Assembly (NCBI GenBank): GCA_050732935.1
Contig: JBOHRW010000206.1
Span: 1 to 39,845, forward strand
Length of the DNA: 39,845 nucleotides
Direction: 5' to 3'
Origin: DASRVA01 sp050732935
GTDB taxonomy: Bacteria > Gemmatimonadota > Gemmatimonadetes > JACCXV01 > JAHWKZ01
This document shows positions 19,224 through 29,005 of the stretch, one piece after another. The stretch's first letter is position 1. Every line of letters starts with the position of its first letter. Below the pieces are notes generated by a model. It was not told the origin of the DNA and did no database searches. It was given only the letters and a program-made list of their open reading frames with translations. A program made the translations under genes and the position numbers.

Positions 19224-21416
19224 TCAGTCGATGATCTGGAAGCTCCGCGAGGTCACGACCCGGCGGTCGTAGAGGTTGTGATCGGTGACCGCGACCTCGA
19301 GCGTGTAGGTGCCGGGCTCCAAGGCCCCGGGGTCGAACGACAGGTGCTCGGGCCAGACGCTGCCGCCGGACCACGGGATCGCGCGCTCGAAGGACAGCGT
19401 GATCGCGCCCTCCTCCTCACGGACGCCCACCAGGCCGCGGAGCCCGGCGAAGAAGCGCTCGATCGCGTTCCGGTCGAGCTCCCGCGCCCGCACCGTGTAG
19501 TCGATGCGGAACCTGAGCTCCCGGTCGCTTCCCGGGCTCAGGTGATAGGCCTCGAAGTAGAGGTAGATGGGCTCTTCGGGGAGAAAGCGTCCGTTCGGGA
19601 GCGGGACCACCGGGAAACCGTGGCGCTCGAAGCGCGCGGGGACGTCGCTCCGGACATCGCCGGTGGAGAGAACCAGATCGGAGAGCTCCAGACCGGTGTC
19701 GGAGAAGTGTCTCACGCGGAGCGGTCCCTTCACCACGCCGACGCCCTCTCCGTTCAGGTCGTCGACCTGGAGGGCGAATCGATAGGACCCCGGCCGCACC
19801 GGCAGCCGGAACATGTCGATCAGATAGTACTCGCTCCGGCTGTCGGACTCGGGGACGCGCGTGACGACCGCCTCCGCTTCCTCGGAGACACGGACGAGCT
19901 CGTTCCACATCGGGTCGTAGAGGACGATGCCCTTGCGGTACCGGTACTCGTCATCTTCGAGCTCGACCTCCGACAGCGGGATCGAGAAGTAGAGGATGAA
20001 ATCGGTCGCGTTCTGGAAGTACGAGAAGCTGGCCGGCAGCTCGTCGAGGGGGAGAACGTCTTCGACGTGATGCTCGTAGGTGTCGGTCGAGAGCCCCTGC
20101 TCGAAATCGTCCAGCGCCATCTGCTGGGCCCGTGCCTTGTCGGTCCCCTCCAGCCCGAAGGGGGCGAAGTACTCGAGCCCGCGATCGGTGTGGGGGATGG
20201 TCGTGAAGCTGCAGTCGTTGCCGAAGAACTGGCCGCCGCGGGATCCGATGATCGAGCCATCGTTCGGGTCGAAGTTGACCGCCACCTCGCCGTCCTCCCC
20301 CAGACCCTCGTGCCGGTACAGCCAGAACCCGCACTCCTGGACCCCGACGCCGTCGGTCTCGTCGGGGGCGCCATGGCGCAGGAAGAAAGCCGCCCGGTCG
20401 TCGAGAGAACGCCCGTCCAGTCGGATATCGACCACGGGCAGGCCCATGTCGCGACCGCCCAGGGCGACCAGCTTCGACTTGTCCACCGGCTTCTTCCACT
20501 GGTAGGCGGCGCGAGCGATCCGGTTGCGTTCGAGCTGCGCCGCCCAGCGCGCGTTGACGTCGTCGAAGGGGAGCGGGTTGCGCTCATTCCACCAGCCCAT
20601 CAGGAAGTCGCGGCGACGCTCCAGCGACCAGGTCTTCCAAGCCGTCCGCTCCTCCTCGGTGAGAAGGGGCTCGACGTCTCCGAAATAGGGGTCGAGGTCG
20701 GGAGTGCTGCGCGCGAACCGCAGCCCGTTGAAGTAGTAGCCGGCCCCGGCCTCCGTCTCTTCCAGCGCGGCCAGCACGACCCCGGCCAGATGCGACAGGC
20801 GAGACAGATAGCGCTCCTCACGGACCCGCCGGCGAAACCCGTCGATCGCCTCGCGGGCGGCCTCGAACTCACCGGCGTCGGCCAGCACGTCGATCCGCCG
20901 CAAGGCGATCTCGGGGTCGTACTCCTTCCCCAGATGCCCGGCCAGGATCGCCGCCACCTCTCGGCTGTCCTCCGGGATCAGGTACATCCGGCTCCAGAGC
21001 CGATAGGCCTCGTCGTGCCGCGGATCGCGTCGCAGGACCTCCAGCAGCGCCTCGCGGGCGCGGGGGTCAGCGTCGCCGCCCTCGAGGCCCAGGTTGACCT
21101 CGGCGAGGCGGAACCAGTCATCGATGTTGTCGGGGTCGGCAGCCAGCGAGCGCTCGAGCGCTTCGCGGGCGTGGAAGGCGCGGTTGTCGAGGGCGAGCCA
21201 GGCGTCGGCGAGGGCGCTGTAGCCGGGGCCCTCCGGGTAGCCTTCGAACAGCGCTCGCTCGAAGAGCTCGCGGGCCTCCCAGGCCTCGCCGCGGGCCAGG
21301 GCGGTCTGGGCCTCCGAGAAGTGCTCTTCGGCCGGGGTCTGGGCCACCGCCGGCGGCGCGGCCAGCGCCGCGGGGGCGACCAGGCCCGCCAGAAAGACGC
21401 GGGCGGCCGGTCTCAC
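19224..21416 (-). CDS. GWxTD-domain protein with N-terminal TPR-like repeats
   Basis: 730 residues. A signal peptide (about 1-25) and helical TPR-type repeats (about 30-215) precede the GWxTD region, recognisable from FLMGWWNERNPLPFDDVNARW followed by an R-x3-A-x6 stretch and a RHGAPDE element. The long C-terminal half (about 400-730) is beta-rich and probably an extracytoplasmic sandwich, ending in a strand with SRSFQIID. GWxTD proteins occur mainly in Acidobacteria, Gemmatimonadota and relatives and have no settled function. The start is fixed by AAGGAGG at 21431-21425, eight bases before the GTG at 21416; the GTG at 21425 overlaps that site and is unlikely. Likely periplasmic or surface-associated. 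Confidence 0.85.
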   Translation of the reverse strand: MRPAARVFLAGLVAPAALAAPPAVAQTPAEEHFSEAQTALARGEAWEARELFERALFEGYPEGPGYSALADAWLALDNRAFHAREALERSLAADPDNIDDWFRLAEVNLGLEGGDADPRAREALLEVLRRDPRHDEAYRLWSRMYLIPEDSREVAAILAGHLGKEYDPEIALRRIDVLADAGEFEAAREAIDGFRRRVREERYLSRLSHLAGVVLAALEETEAGAGYYFNGLRFARSTPDLDPYFGDVEPLLTEEERTAWKTWSLERRRDFLMGWWNERNPLPFDDVNARWAAQLERNRIARAAYQWKKPVDKSKLVALGGRDMGLPVVDIRLDGRSLDDRAAFFLRHGAPDETDGVGVQECGFWLYRHEGLGEDGEVAVNFDPNDGSIIGSRGGQFFGNDCSFTTIPHTDRGLEYFAPFGLEGTDKARAQQMALDDFEQGLSTDTYEHHVEDVLPLDELPASFSYFQNATDFILYFSIPLSEVELEDDEYRYRKGIVLYDPMWNELVRVSEEAEAVVTRVPESDSRSEYYLIDMFRLPVRPGSYRFALQVDDLNGEGVGVVKGPLRVRHFSDTGLELSDLVLSTGDVRSDVPARFERHGFPVVPLPNGRFLPEEPIYLYFEAYHLSPGSDRELRFRIDYTVRARELDRNAIERFFAGLRGLVGVREEEGAITLSFERAIPWSGGSVWPEHLSFDPGALEPGTYTLEVAVTDHNLYDRRVVTSRSFQIID

Positions 21417-21424
21417 ACGAACCA

Positions 21425-21431
21425 CCTCCTT
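21425..21431 (-). promoter_or_regulatory. Strong ribosome binding site of the GWxTD gene
   Basis: AAGGAGG on the minus strand, a full anti-Shine-Dalgarno match, eight bases upstream of the GTG at 21416-21414. It rules out the longer reading frame that would start inside the site itself. Confidence 0.8.
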
Positions 21432-21488
21432 CCGGAGTCGGTCGAGCTCGCGCGCCTGTCCCTCAAACCCCGTCGCGAGCGGAGCCGT

Positions 21489-21863
21489 TCAATCGCGCGT
21501 CACGGCCGAATCGGCGCCCGGTCCTGCCTCACGATCGGGGAGGCGAACGTCGTCGAGAGCCGAATCCGGCGCCGGACCCCAGCCGGCCTCGCGCTCGCGA
21601 TCCCGCTCGAGCTCGCGCACCCGGCGTGCCAGACGCCGCCGCTCGCCGCGTGCCGCGAGGTCGGTCGGCAGTCCGAGCAGGAACATGGCGAGGAGTCCGA
21701 CGAAGATGCCGCCGTACACGGCGTACACCGCCTCTCCGCGCCACTCCCACAGGCCGAAGTCGAGGGCGACCCGCTGCCCACGGTTGAAGATGGCGAAAGG
21801 AACCAGCAGGACCGAGGCGGCGATGCCGGCCACGAGGGCCCAGCGCCTCGAGGTCGTCAGCAC
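21489..21863 (-). CDS. LapA-domain (DUF1049) small membrane protein
   Basis: 124 residues. Two helices (about 6-26 and 47-66) flank the LapA-type element NRGQRVALDFGLW, followed by a charged, probably coiled-coil cytoplasmic tail (about 70-100) and an acidic end. E. coli LapA takes part in control of lipopolysaccharide synthesis; whether this holds here is unknown. The GTG at 21863 lies three bases after the miaB stop, so it is surely co-transcribed with miaB. lapB is not seen nearby. Confidence 0.75.
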   Translation of the reverse strand: MLTTSRRWALVAGIAASVLLVPFAIFNRGQRVALDFGLWEWRGEAVYAVYGGIFVGLLAMFLLGLPTDLAARGERRRLARRVRELERDREREAGWGPAPDSALDDVRLPDREAGPGADSAVTRD

Positions 21864-21866
21864 GCC

Positions 21867-23216
<1,350 letters not shown>

Positions 23217-23262
23217 GACACAAGAATATACGGGCGCGCGGGGCGACCCGCGATCCACGGGG

Positions 23263-23769
23263 TCACTCGATGGCGGTCGTGTCGCTGCCTGTCGCGTCCA
23301 GGCTCTCGCCGATCTCGGTGGGGTAGCCGGACTCCTTCCATCCCTGGAGCCCCTCCCGCATGTCGTACACCTCGCCGTAGCCGAGCCGCGTGAGGGCGTC
23401 GTAGGCGTACTGCGAGATCGGACAATCGGCGTCCGAGCAGTAGAGCACGATGCGCTCGTCCTGCGAGGGCAGTCTGGCGCCCGGTCGGATGTCGACGTAG
23501 GAGATGTTGACGGCACCCGGGATGTGCTCCTGCGCGAACTGCACCGAGTCGCGCGCGTCGACGAGCACGAACGGCACCGAGTCCTGCTGCCACTCCCGCA
23601 CGCGCTCGGGCGTCGCGATCAGGATCCCGCCCTCGACCGTCGGGGCGGGGACGGAGGGGGGCAGATCCTCGGTCATCGCCGCGTCCCCGGCGTTCGGCTC
23701 TCCGGGCTCGTCTCCGCCAGCGCACGAGAGGGCGGTCGCGAGCGCCGTGACCATCCACATCCACCTCAT
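23263..23769 (-). CDS. Rhodanese-domain putative lipoprotein
   Basis: 168 residues. The N-terminus MRWMWMVTALATALSC resembles a lipoprotein signal (Cys16), though Ala rather than Leu sits at -3. A short acidic linker precedes one rhodanese domain (about 50-160) with VLVDARDSVQFAQEHIPGAVNI and the active-site loop YCSDADCPIS, whose first Cys is the likely persulfide carrier. Probably anchored in the envelope, handling sulfur or redox chemistry; the true substrate is unknown. The ATG at 23769 overlaps the metE stop as ATGA, so it is translated with metE, which may hint at a sulfur-metabolism link. Confidence 0.85.
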   Translation of the reverse strand: MRWMWMVTALATALSCAGGDEPGEPNAGDAAMTEDLPPSVPAPTVEGGILIATPERVREWQQDSVPFVLVDARDSVQFAQEHIPGAVNISYVDIRPGARLPSQDERIVLYCSDADCPISQYAYDALTRLGYGEVYDMREGLQGWKESGYPTEIGESLDATGSDTTAIE

Positions 23770-26072
23770 ACCGCCGCGCCCTCCTCCTGACGCACAGCCT
23801 CGGCCGCGGCCACCATGTTCTCCAGCGCCGGTACGACCTCCTCGTAGCGCCGGGTCTTGAGCCCGCAGTCGGGATTCACCCACAGCCGCTCGAACGGGAT
23901 GACCTCGGCCGAGGCGCGGATGCGGGCCGCCATCTCGTCCACCGACGGGATGCGGGGCGAATGAATGTCGTAGACTCCGGGGCCGATATCGTGATCGTAG
24001 TCGAACTCGCGGAAGACCTCGAGCAGCTCGGCGTCCGAGCGGGCGTTCTCGATCAGCAGGACATCGGCGTCCATCGCCGCGATCTGCTCGATCATGTCGT
24101 TGAACTCGGAGTAGCACATGTGGGTGTGGATCTGAGTCTCGGGTGCGACTCCGGAAGTGGCGACGCGGAAGGCCGCGATGGCCCATTCCAGATACTCCCC
24201 CCACCCGTCCCGGCGCAGCGGCAGCCCCTCACGGAGGGCCGGCTCGTCGACCTGGATCACGCGAGCGCCCGCCGCTTCGAGATCCCGCACCTCGTCCCCC
24301 ACCGCCAGGGCGAGCTGCAGGCAGGTCTCCGAGCGCGGCTGATCGTCGCGGACGAACGACCACTGGAGCATCGTCACGGGCCCGGTCAGCATCCCCTTCA
24401 CGGGCCGCTCCGTGCACGACTGCGCGTATCTCCACCAGTCCACGGTGATCGGTCGCGGGCGCCGGATGTCGCCGTAGAGGAGCGGCGGCTTGACGTATCG
24501 GGAGCCGTAGGACTGGACCCAGCCGTGCCGCGTGAAGGCGTAACCGTCCATCCGCTCGCCGAAGTACTCCACCATGTCGTTGCGCTCGAACTCGCCGTGG
24601 ACGACGACGTCGATGCCGATCTCCTCCTGCAGGCGGATGGCTTTGGTGATCTCCGACTGCAGGAAGGTCTCGTAGTCCTCTCGAGTGATCTCCCCGCGCG
24701 CATGGTCCCGGCGCCGCGCCCGCACGTCCCCGTGCTGGGGGAAGGAGCCGATCACGGTCGTCGGCAGGGGCGGCAGGGCCAGCCGCTCGCGCTGCCGCGT
24801 ACGTCGTTCCTCGAAGGCATGGGACCGGCGCGCGGTCCCAGGATCGAGGGCACTCAGCCGCTCGCGGACGTCCGGGTCCCGCGTTCGTTCGCTGATACGG
24901 CGCGACTCCAGTCGCTCCTGGTTCTCGGCCAGCTCGTCGGCGATCGCCTCCCGGCCTTCATCGATCCCGCGAGCGAGGAGCGCCACCTCGCGCAGCTTCT
25001 CGTCGGCGAAGGCGAGCCATCCGCGGAGCTCCGGATCGAGCTCGGTCTCGCGAGCGGCACGGATGGGCACGTGGATCAGGGAGCACGACGGGGCCACCAG
25101 GAGCCGGTCGGCGTCGACCCGCTCGGTCAACCGACTGAGGAGCTCCAGCGAGGCCTCGAGGTCGTTGATCCAGACGTTGCGGCCGTCCACGACGCCGGCG
25201 GAGAGATGCTTGTCCGTGGGGAAGCCGTGGCGTTCGAGGAGCTCGAGGTTCCTACCTCCGCGGACCAGATCGAGCCCCACGCCCGCGACCGGGAGCCGTG
25301 CGATCGTCTCGTACGCGTTGCCCACGTCTCCGAAGTAGGTCTGGACGAGGAGACGCGCGGGGGCGGCCGCCTCGGCTAGCCGGCCGTAGGCACGCTCGAG
25401 CGCCCGAAGCTGGTCGGGAGACCGATCCTCCACGAAGCAGGGCTCGTCGATCTGGATCCATTCCGCACCCAGCTCGCCCAGGCGACGGACGACCTCCGCC
25501 AGCACCTCGGTCAGCGGGTCCAGGAGCCCGGCCAGGGGATCGAAATCCGCCTCGGCCGGCTTCCCCAGGAGCAGGAAGCTCACCGGTCCCAGCAGCACGG
25601 GCCGAGTGGATGTCCCCGCCGCCCGCGCCTCCTGGAGCTCGTCGAAAGGCTTCGAGCTCGCCACCCGGAAGTCCTGTTCGGGTCGAAGCTCGGGCACGAT
25701 GTAGTGGTAGTTGGTGTCGAACCACTTCGTCATCTCCATGGCCGGGGCGTCGAGCCCCTCCGTCTGGGCTCCACGGGCCATGGCGAAGTAGGTGTCGAGG
25801 TCGACCTCCCCACCCTTCCAGCCGTAGCGCACGGGCACGGCGCCGACGAGGGCCGTCATGTCGAGCACGTGGTCGTAGAGGGAAAACGCGTTGGAGGGAA
25901 TGTGATCGATTCCGGCCGCGAGCTGGATCGCCCACTGATCGAGGCGGAGCCCTGCCGCCTCGGCCAGCAGATCGTCCACGGACAGCCGGCCGGCCCAGTG
26001 CGCCTCGGTCGCCCGCTTCAGCTCGCGGTCGGGTCCGATGCGGGGATATCCGAGATTGGTCGATAGCGCCAT
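23766..26072 (-). CDS. metE: Cobalamin-independent methionine synthase (MetE)
   Basis: Transfers the methyl group of 5-methyltetrahydropteroyl-triglutamate to homocysteine. 768 residues, full length, with two duplicated barrels. The N-terminus has the usual LGYPRIGPDRELKRA. The zinc site is visible as THMCYSEF (His and Cys about 650), the Glu in LLIENARSD, and Cys736 in WVNPDCGLKTR. VIGSFPQ marks the second half. Only 58 bases separate it from the upstream iron permease, too few for a cobalamin or SAM riboswitch, so expression probably follows the upstream gene or a local promoter I cannot see. Confidence 0.98.
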   Translation of the reverse strand: MALSTNLGYPRIGPDRELKRATEAHWAGRLSVDDLLAEAAGLRLDQWAIQLAAGIDHIPSNAFSLYDHVLDMTALVGAVPVRYGWKGGEVDLDTYFAMARGAQTEGLDAPAMEMTKWFDTNYHYIVPELRPEQDFRVASSKPFDELQEARAAGTSTRPVLLGPVSFLLLGKPAEADFDPLAGLLDPLTEVLAEVVRRLGELGAEWIQIDEPCFVEDRSPDQLRALERAYGRLAEAAAPARLLVQTYFGDVGNAYETIARLPVAGVGLDLVRGGRNLELLERHGFPTDKHLSAGVVDGRNVWINDLEASLELLSRLTERVDADRLLVAPSCSLIHVPIRAARETELDPELRGWLAFADEKLREVALLARGIDEGREAIADELAENQERLESRRISERTRDPDVRERLSALDPGTARRSHAFEERRTRQRERLALPPLPTTVIGSFPQHGDVRARRRDHARGEITREDYETFLQSEITKAIRLQEEIGIDVVVHGEFERNDMVEYFGERMDGYAFTRHGWVQSYGSRYVKPPLLYGDIRRPRPITVDWWRYAQSCTERPVKGMLTGPVTMLQWSFVRDDQPRSETCLQLALAVGDEVRDLEAAGARVIQVDEPALREGLPLRRDGWGEYLEWAIAAFRVATSGVAPETQIHTHMCYSEFNDMIEQIAAMDADVLLIENARSDAELLEVFREFDYDHDIGPGVYDIHSPRIPSVDEMAARIRASAEVIPFERLWVNPDCGLKTRRYEEVVPALENMVAAAEAVRQEEGAAV

Positions 26073-26130
26073 CGATCGAGGGGGAGGAACGTACGGGTCG
26101 GCATGGACGGCCGCAACGGGGCCGCTCCGA

Positions 26131-27057
26131 TCAGCCGGCCCCGACCACCTCCCCGCGGGGCTCCGGGGCGGGCTCGGCGAGCCGCCTCGCCGGTCGCGCC
26201 CGGAAGAGAAGGATCGCCGCGGCCAGAATCGCGAGCCCGATCAGAGCGAGCTGGGCCGAGATGGTCTCGACGGTCGGATAGATCCCCACGGCGCCCACGC
26301 GCGGCACCCCTCCGACCGCCGTCTCCGGCAGCCAGCCCGCCTCCTGAAGCTCGTGCACGCCCTGGCCCACGAAGATGAAGGCCATCAGGTAGAGGAGACC
26401 GCCGGTCACGGCGAAGAGCGGCCGCAGGGGGAGACGGAGTCCGAAGCGGAAGACGGAGAACCCGAGCACGCCGAGGACCACCGCGCCGGCGGCCATTCCC
26501 GCCCAGATGGGAACCGGGCGACCGAGGCCAGCCAAGGCCTCGTAGAAGAGAACGGTCTCGACCCCTTCCCGATAGACGGCGAGGAACGCCACCGCCCCGA
26601 TGGCCCACAGGCTTTCGGCCCGGCCGATCTTGCGCTCGAGGTACGCCATCCAGCGCCGGACCTCGAGCTTGGAGAGAAGCCAGTAGGAAACGTAGAAGAG
26701 CACCGCGGCGGCGAGCAGCATGGTGAGCCCCTCGATGGCCTCGCGGCTGGCCGGGGCCACGTCGAGCACCCGGTCCACGAGCCACGCGGTGACCAGGCTC
26801 GCCAGCAGCGCCAGACCGGCGCCGCGCCAGATGGCGCGCGCCCCCCGCGGGGAGCCGGCCTTGGTCGTGGCGGCGGCGAGGGCCGTGCAGAGGAGAAGGG
26901 CTTCCAGCCCTTCACGGAACAGGATGCCGAAGGACTGGAGAAAGGTCGTCCAGCCGGCGATCGTCGTGCCGGCATCGGCCACAGGTTGGTCGGCAAGGAC
27001 GGAAACGGGAACGAGAAAAGCCACTGCGGCCCAAAGGATGAGACTCAGTCTCAACAT
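26131..27057 (-). CDS. FTR1-family iron permease
   Basis: 308 residues from the ATG at 27057. A signal peptide (about 1-22) precedes about seven hydrophobic helices. The two iron-binding R-E-G-x-E motifs are LFREGLEALLL and YREGVETVLF, both intact, so high-affinity iron uptake of the EfeU/Ftr1 type is the likely role. No EfeO, EfeB or multicopper oxidase gene is adjacent. A TTG at 27066 is in frame but would precede the predicted transcription start. A Fur-like palindrome covers the first codons and a promoter lies just upstream, suggesting iron control and a nearly leaderless message. Confidence 0.88.
   Translation of the reverse strand: MLRLSLILWAAVAFLVPVSVLADQPVADAGTTIAGWTTFLQSFGILFREGLEALLLCTALAAATTKAGSPRGARAIWRGAGLALLASLVTAWLVDRVLDVAPASREAIEGLTMLLAAAVLFYVSYWLLSKLEVRRWMAYLERKIGRAESLWAIGAVAFLAVYREGVETVLFYEALAGLGRPVPIWAGMAAGAVVLGVLGFSVFRFGLRLPLRPLFAVTGGLLYLMAFIFVGQGVHELQEAGWLPETAVGGVPRVGAVGIYPTVETISAQLALIGLAILAAAILLFRARPARRLAEPAPEPRGEVVGAG
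27039..27053. promoter_or_regulatory. Candidate Fur-type operator of the iron permease
   Basis: Perfect 7-1-7 inverted repeat TGAGACT-C-AGTCTCA. It matches the arrangement and outer bases of the Fur consensus TGATAAT-N-ATTATCA. It lies over codons 2-6 of the FTR1 gene, roughly +7 to +21 from the predicted transcription start. The repeat is directly visible; Fur binding is inference. Confidence 0.5.
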
Positions 27058-27066
27058 CTGGGGCAA

Positions 27067-27093
27067 GATCTACATCACAGCCGGCGCTGTCAA
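27067..27093 (-). promoter_or_regulatory. Candidate promoter of the FTR1 permease gene
   Basis: Minus strand -35 TTGACA (27093-27088), 15-base spacer, -10 TAGATC (27072-27067). The spacer is short for a strong promoter. The -35 overlaps the stop of the upstream TPR gene. Transcription would start only a few bases before the ATG at 27057. Confidence 0.45.
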
Positions 27094-27662
27094 CCCCCGT
27101 CCGTCGCACCATCCCTCGGTCCCGCCTCCGCCTCACCGTCCACGCCCTCTCCGCCGGGCTCTTCGCCAGCCAGCCCTTCCAGCCAACGCTGGACTTCAGC
27201 GACCTGCGGGGCATCGGGGGGTGCGAGCTCCAGGAATCGTTGCCAGGCGGTCCGCGCGCGAGCGCTGTCCCCCAAACCGTCCCGTGCCACCCATCCCTCC
27301 AGGAACCAAATGGCGGGCATGGAAGGGGCGATCTGCTTGGCCTCCCCGAGCTCGTGGTCGGCGTCCTCCCAGCGTCCCTGTGTCATGAGGGCCACCGCCA
27401 GATCCACCCGCGGGTTCGGATCCTCGGGGTCCAGGTCCACGGCCGCGCGGAATCTGCGCTCGGCCTCGGTGTAGTCACCGGCTGCGAACGCGTGCATGCC
27501 GAGGCGCACGAACTCTTCGACCCCGACGTCGTGCGGGGCCTCCGCGACCGGACCTCCCCCCTCCCCGCTTCCCCGCAACCAATAGCCGGCCAGGAAACCA
27601 AGGGTGAGGGTGACGAAAGAGACGAGGACCAGCAGGCGAGGGGCGAGCCCGCGGTCGGTCAC
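27090..27662 (-). CDS. Membrane-anchored TPR protein
   Basis: 190 residues. One N-terminal helix (about 9-29, LLVLVSFVTLTLGFLAGYWL) is followed by a short linker and about three TPR units (about 48-160), for example AFAAGDYTEAERRFRAAVDL. The tail is acidic and low-complexity. The architecture resembles CcmH/NrfG-type interaction scaffolds, but no cytochrome-maturation genes are nearby. GTG 27662 overlaps the mtgA stop as GTGA, so it is probably co-translated with the transglycosylase and could serve in the same envelope process; partner unknown. Confidence 0.8.
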   Translation of the reverse strand: MTDRGLAPRLLVLVSFVTLTLGFLAGYWLRGSGEGGGPVAEAPHDVGVEEFVRLGMHAFAAGDYTEAERRFRAAVDLDPEDPNPRVDLAVALMTQGRWEDADHELGEAKQIAPSMPAIWFLEGWVARDGLGDSARARTAWQRFLELAPPDAPQVAEVQRWLEGLAGEEPGGEGVDGEAEAGPRDGATDGG

Positions 27663-28468
27663 GGAGTTCCCTCGCCGGAGCGCCCGGAATCGACCGGCTG
27701 GGGAAGATCGAGCGGCACGCTCGGCCGCCGCTCCGGCTCTCGGGTGGGCGGTTCCGACACGGCCTCCCGGCGTTCCCCTCGCCCGTACCAGCGCGCCATG
27801 CGACTCAGGACGAGTCCGTGGCGACGGCGCAGCCCGGGAGTCGGATGAGCAGGATTTCGCACGAGAGGCGCCGGGAGGGTGGCCGCCAGGAGGGCCGCCT
27901 GCGAGGGGGTGAGCTCGGCGGCCGGACGATCGAAGTACGTCCGGGCGGCCGCCTCGGCGCCGAAGATACCCGGTCCGAGCTCCACGATGTTGAGGTACAG
28001 CTCCAGGATCCGGCGCTTGGGAAGCCAGAGCTCCATCCACGTCGTGAGGACCGCCTCGCGGAGCTTGCGCAGGAAATTCCGGCGCGGGGTCAGGTACAGG
28101 TTCTTCACCGTCTGCTGGGTGATCGTCGACGCGCCCCGGAGCCGGCCCCCGCGCTCGTGCCTCTCCCAGGCCTCCTGGATCTGCTCCATGTCGAAGCCAT
28201 GGTGCTCGTAGAAGCGGGAGTCTTCGGCCGCCAGGACCGCAGCCTCCAGGTTGGGCGAGATCTCCCCGATCGGAACCCACCGGTAGCTGGGCTGCCAGTC
28301 CTCCCCGGTTGACTTGGCCTCGGCCGCGCGGTAGCGCATCATCGACGTGCTCTCCGGGGCGCGGTAGCGGTGCCAGAGGACGGCCGGAAAGTACATGAGG
28401 ATCGAAGCCGCCACGAGCGCTGCGGCCGCGACGACCGCGAAGAGGAAGCCCTTCGCCAGGAGGCGCAC
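27659..28468 (-). CDS. mtgA: Monofunctional peptidoglycan glycosyltransferase (MtgA)
   Basis: Polymerises lipid II into glycan strands (family GT51) without a transpeptidase domain. 269 residues. One N-terminal membrane helix (about 8-30), then the five GT51 motifs, including AAEDSRFYEHHGFD (catalytic Glu), RGASTITQQTVKNLYL, KRRILELYLNIVELG and the later PSQAALLAATLPAP. The C-terminal tail is Pro/Arg-rich. Starts at the GTG at 28468. Divergently oriented to the small plus-strand gene at 28661, with 192 bases between. Confidence 0.94.
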   Translation of the reverse strand: MRLLAKGFLFAVVAAAALVAASILMYFPAVLWHRYRAPESTSMMRYRAAEAKSTGEDWQPSYRWVPIGEISPNLEAAVLAAEDSRFYEHHGFDMEQIQEAWERHERGGRLRGASTITQQTVKNLYLTPRRNFLRKLREAVLTTWMELWLPKRRILELYLNIVELGPGIFGAEAAARTYFDRPAAELTPSQAALLAATLPAPLVRNPAHPTPGLRRRHGLVLSRMARWYGRGERREAVSEPPTREPERRPSVPLDLPQPVDSGRSGEGTP

Positions 28469-28660
28469 CCGGTCAGCGGCCCCGGCCGCGTATCGACGGT
28501 GACGGCGAACCGGGGGCGTTGTAGGTTTTTCCGATCATCGGCCCGTTGACGGTGTGCTCTGTTTGAACCGAACGCCGGGCCGCCGCGTCCCACCGGTCAG
28601 GATCGGTCTTTTTTTCCATCCGTATTCGCTTCCCAAGCACAACGACGAGGAGTTACGAGC

Positions 28661-28894
28661 ATGCGAGGTTCGATCGTTCTGGCCGCCGTCGGCGTCCTCA
28701 TCCTAGCCGTCACGGCCCGGGCCCAGCAAGAACCCACGATCCCGGAGGGGTACATCGGCTATCTGATCTCCGGGCCCGGCATCAACGCCCCGCCGCTCCC
28801 CTTCAAGATCGAGGGTGACCGGATCGTAGCCCCCAATTACAACTCGGGCCTCTGGACGTTCACCGTCGAGCTGCCGGAGGAGCCGATCTCGTAG
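28661..28894 (+). CDS. Small secreted protein of unknown function
   Basis: 77 residues, not recognised. A clear signal peptide (about 1-22, ending in TARA-QQ) precedes a short mature domain rich in Gly, Pro and Ile with PEGYIGYLISGPGINAPPLPF and ending in ELPEEPIS. GAGGAG lies about eight bases upstream of the ATG, a good ribosome site. It is one of only two plausible plus-strand genes in the window. No promoter is convincing; a weak ACCG/CGGT hairpin followed by seven Ts sits at 28592-28614. Confidence 0.6.
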   Translation: MRGSIVLAAVGVLILAVTARAQQEPTIPEGYIGYLISGPGINAPPLPFKIEGDRIVAPNYNSGLWTFTVELPEEPIS

Positions 28895-29005
28895 CCGGCC
28901 TCCGAGGCGGGGGAGTCCTACTATATCGTGGGTGAGGCCCCTGTCCGGCTTGTGGGGCTAAGGCGCGAAACGTGCATCTCACGGGCCGCGAGGGGGTAAT
29001 CACCC

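Noticed and set aside
26073..26130. Possible riboswitch in front of metE
   Set aside because: Only 58 bases separate the upstream stop and metE, and no SAM or cobalamin riboswitch motifs are visible.
28592..28614. Hairpin followed by seven Ts upstream of the small secreted protein gene
   Set aside because: The stem is only 4 bp (ACCG/CGGT) with an 8-base loop, too weak to call a terminator or attenuator.
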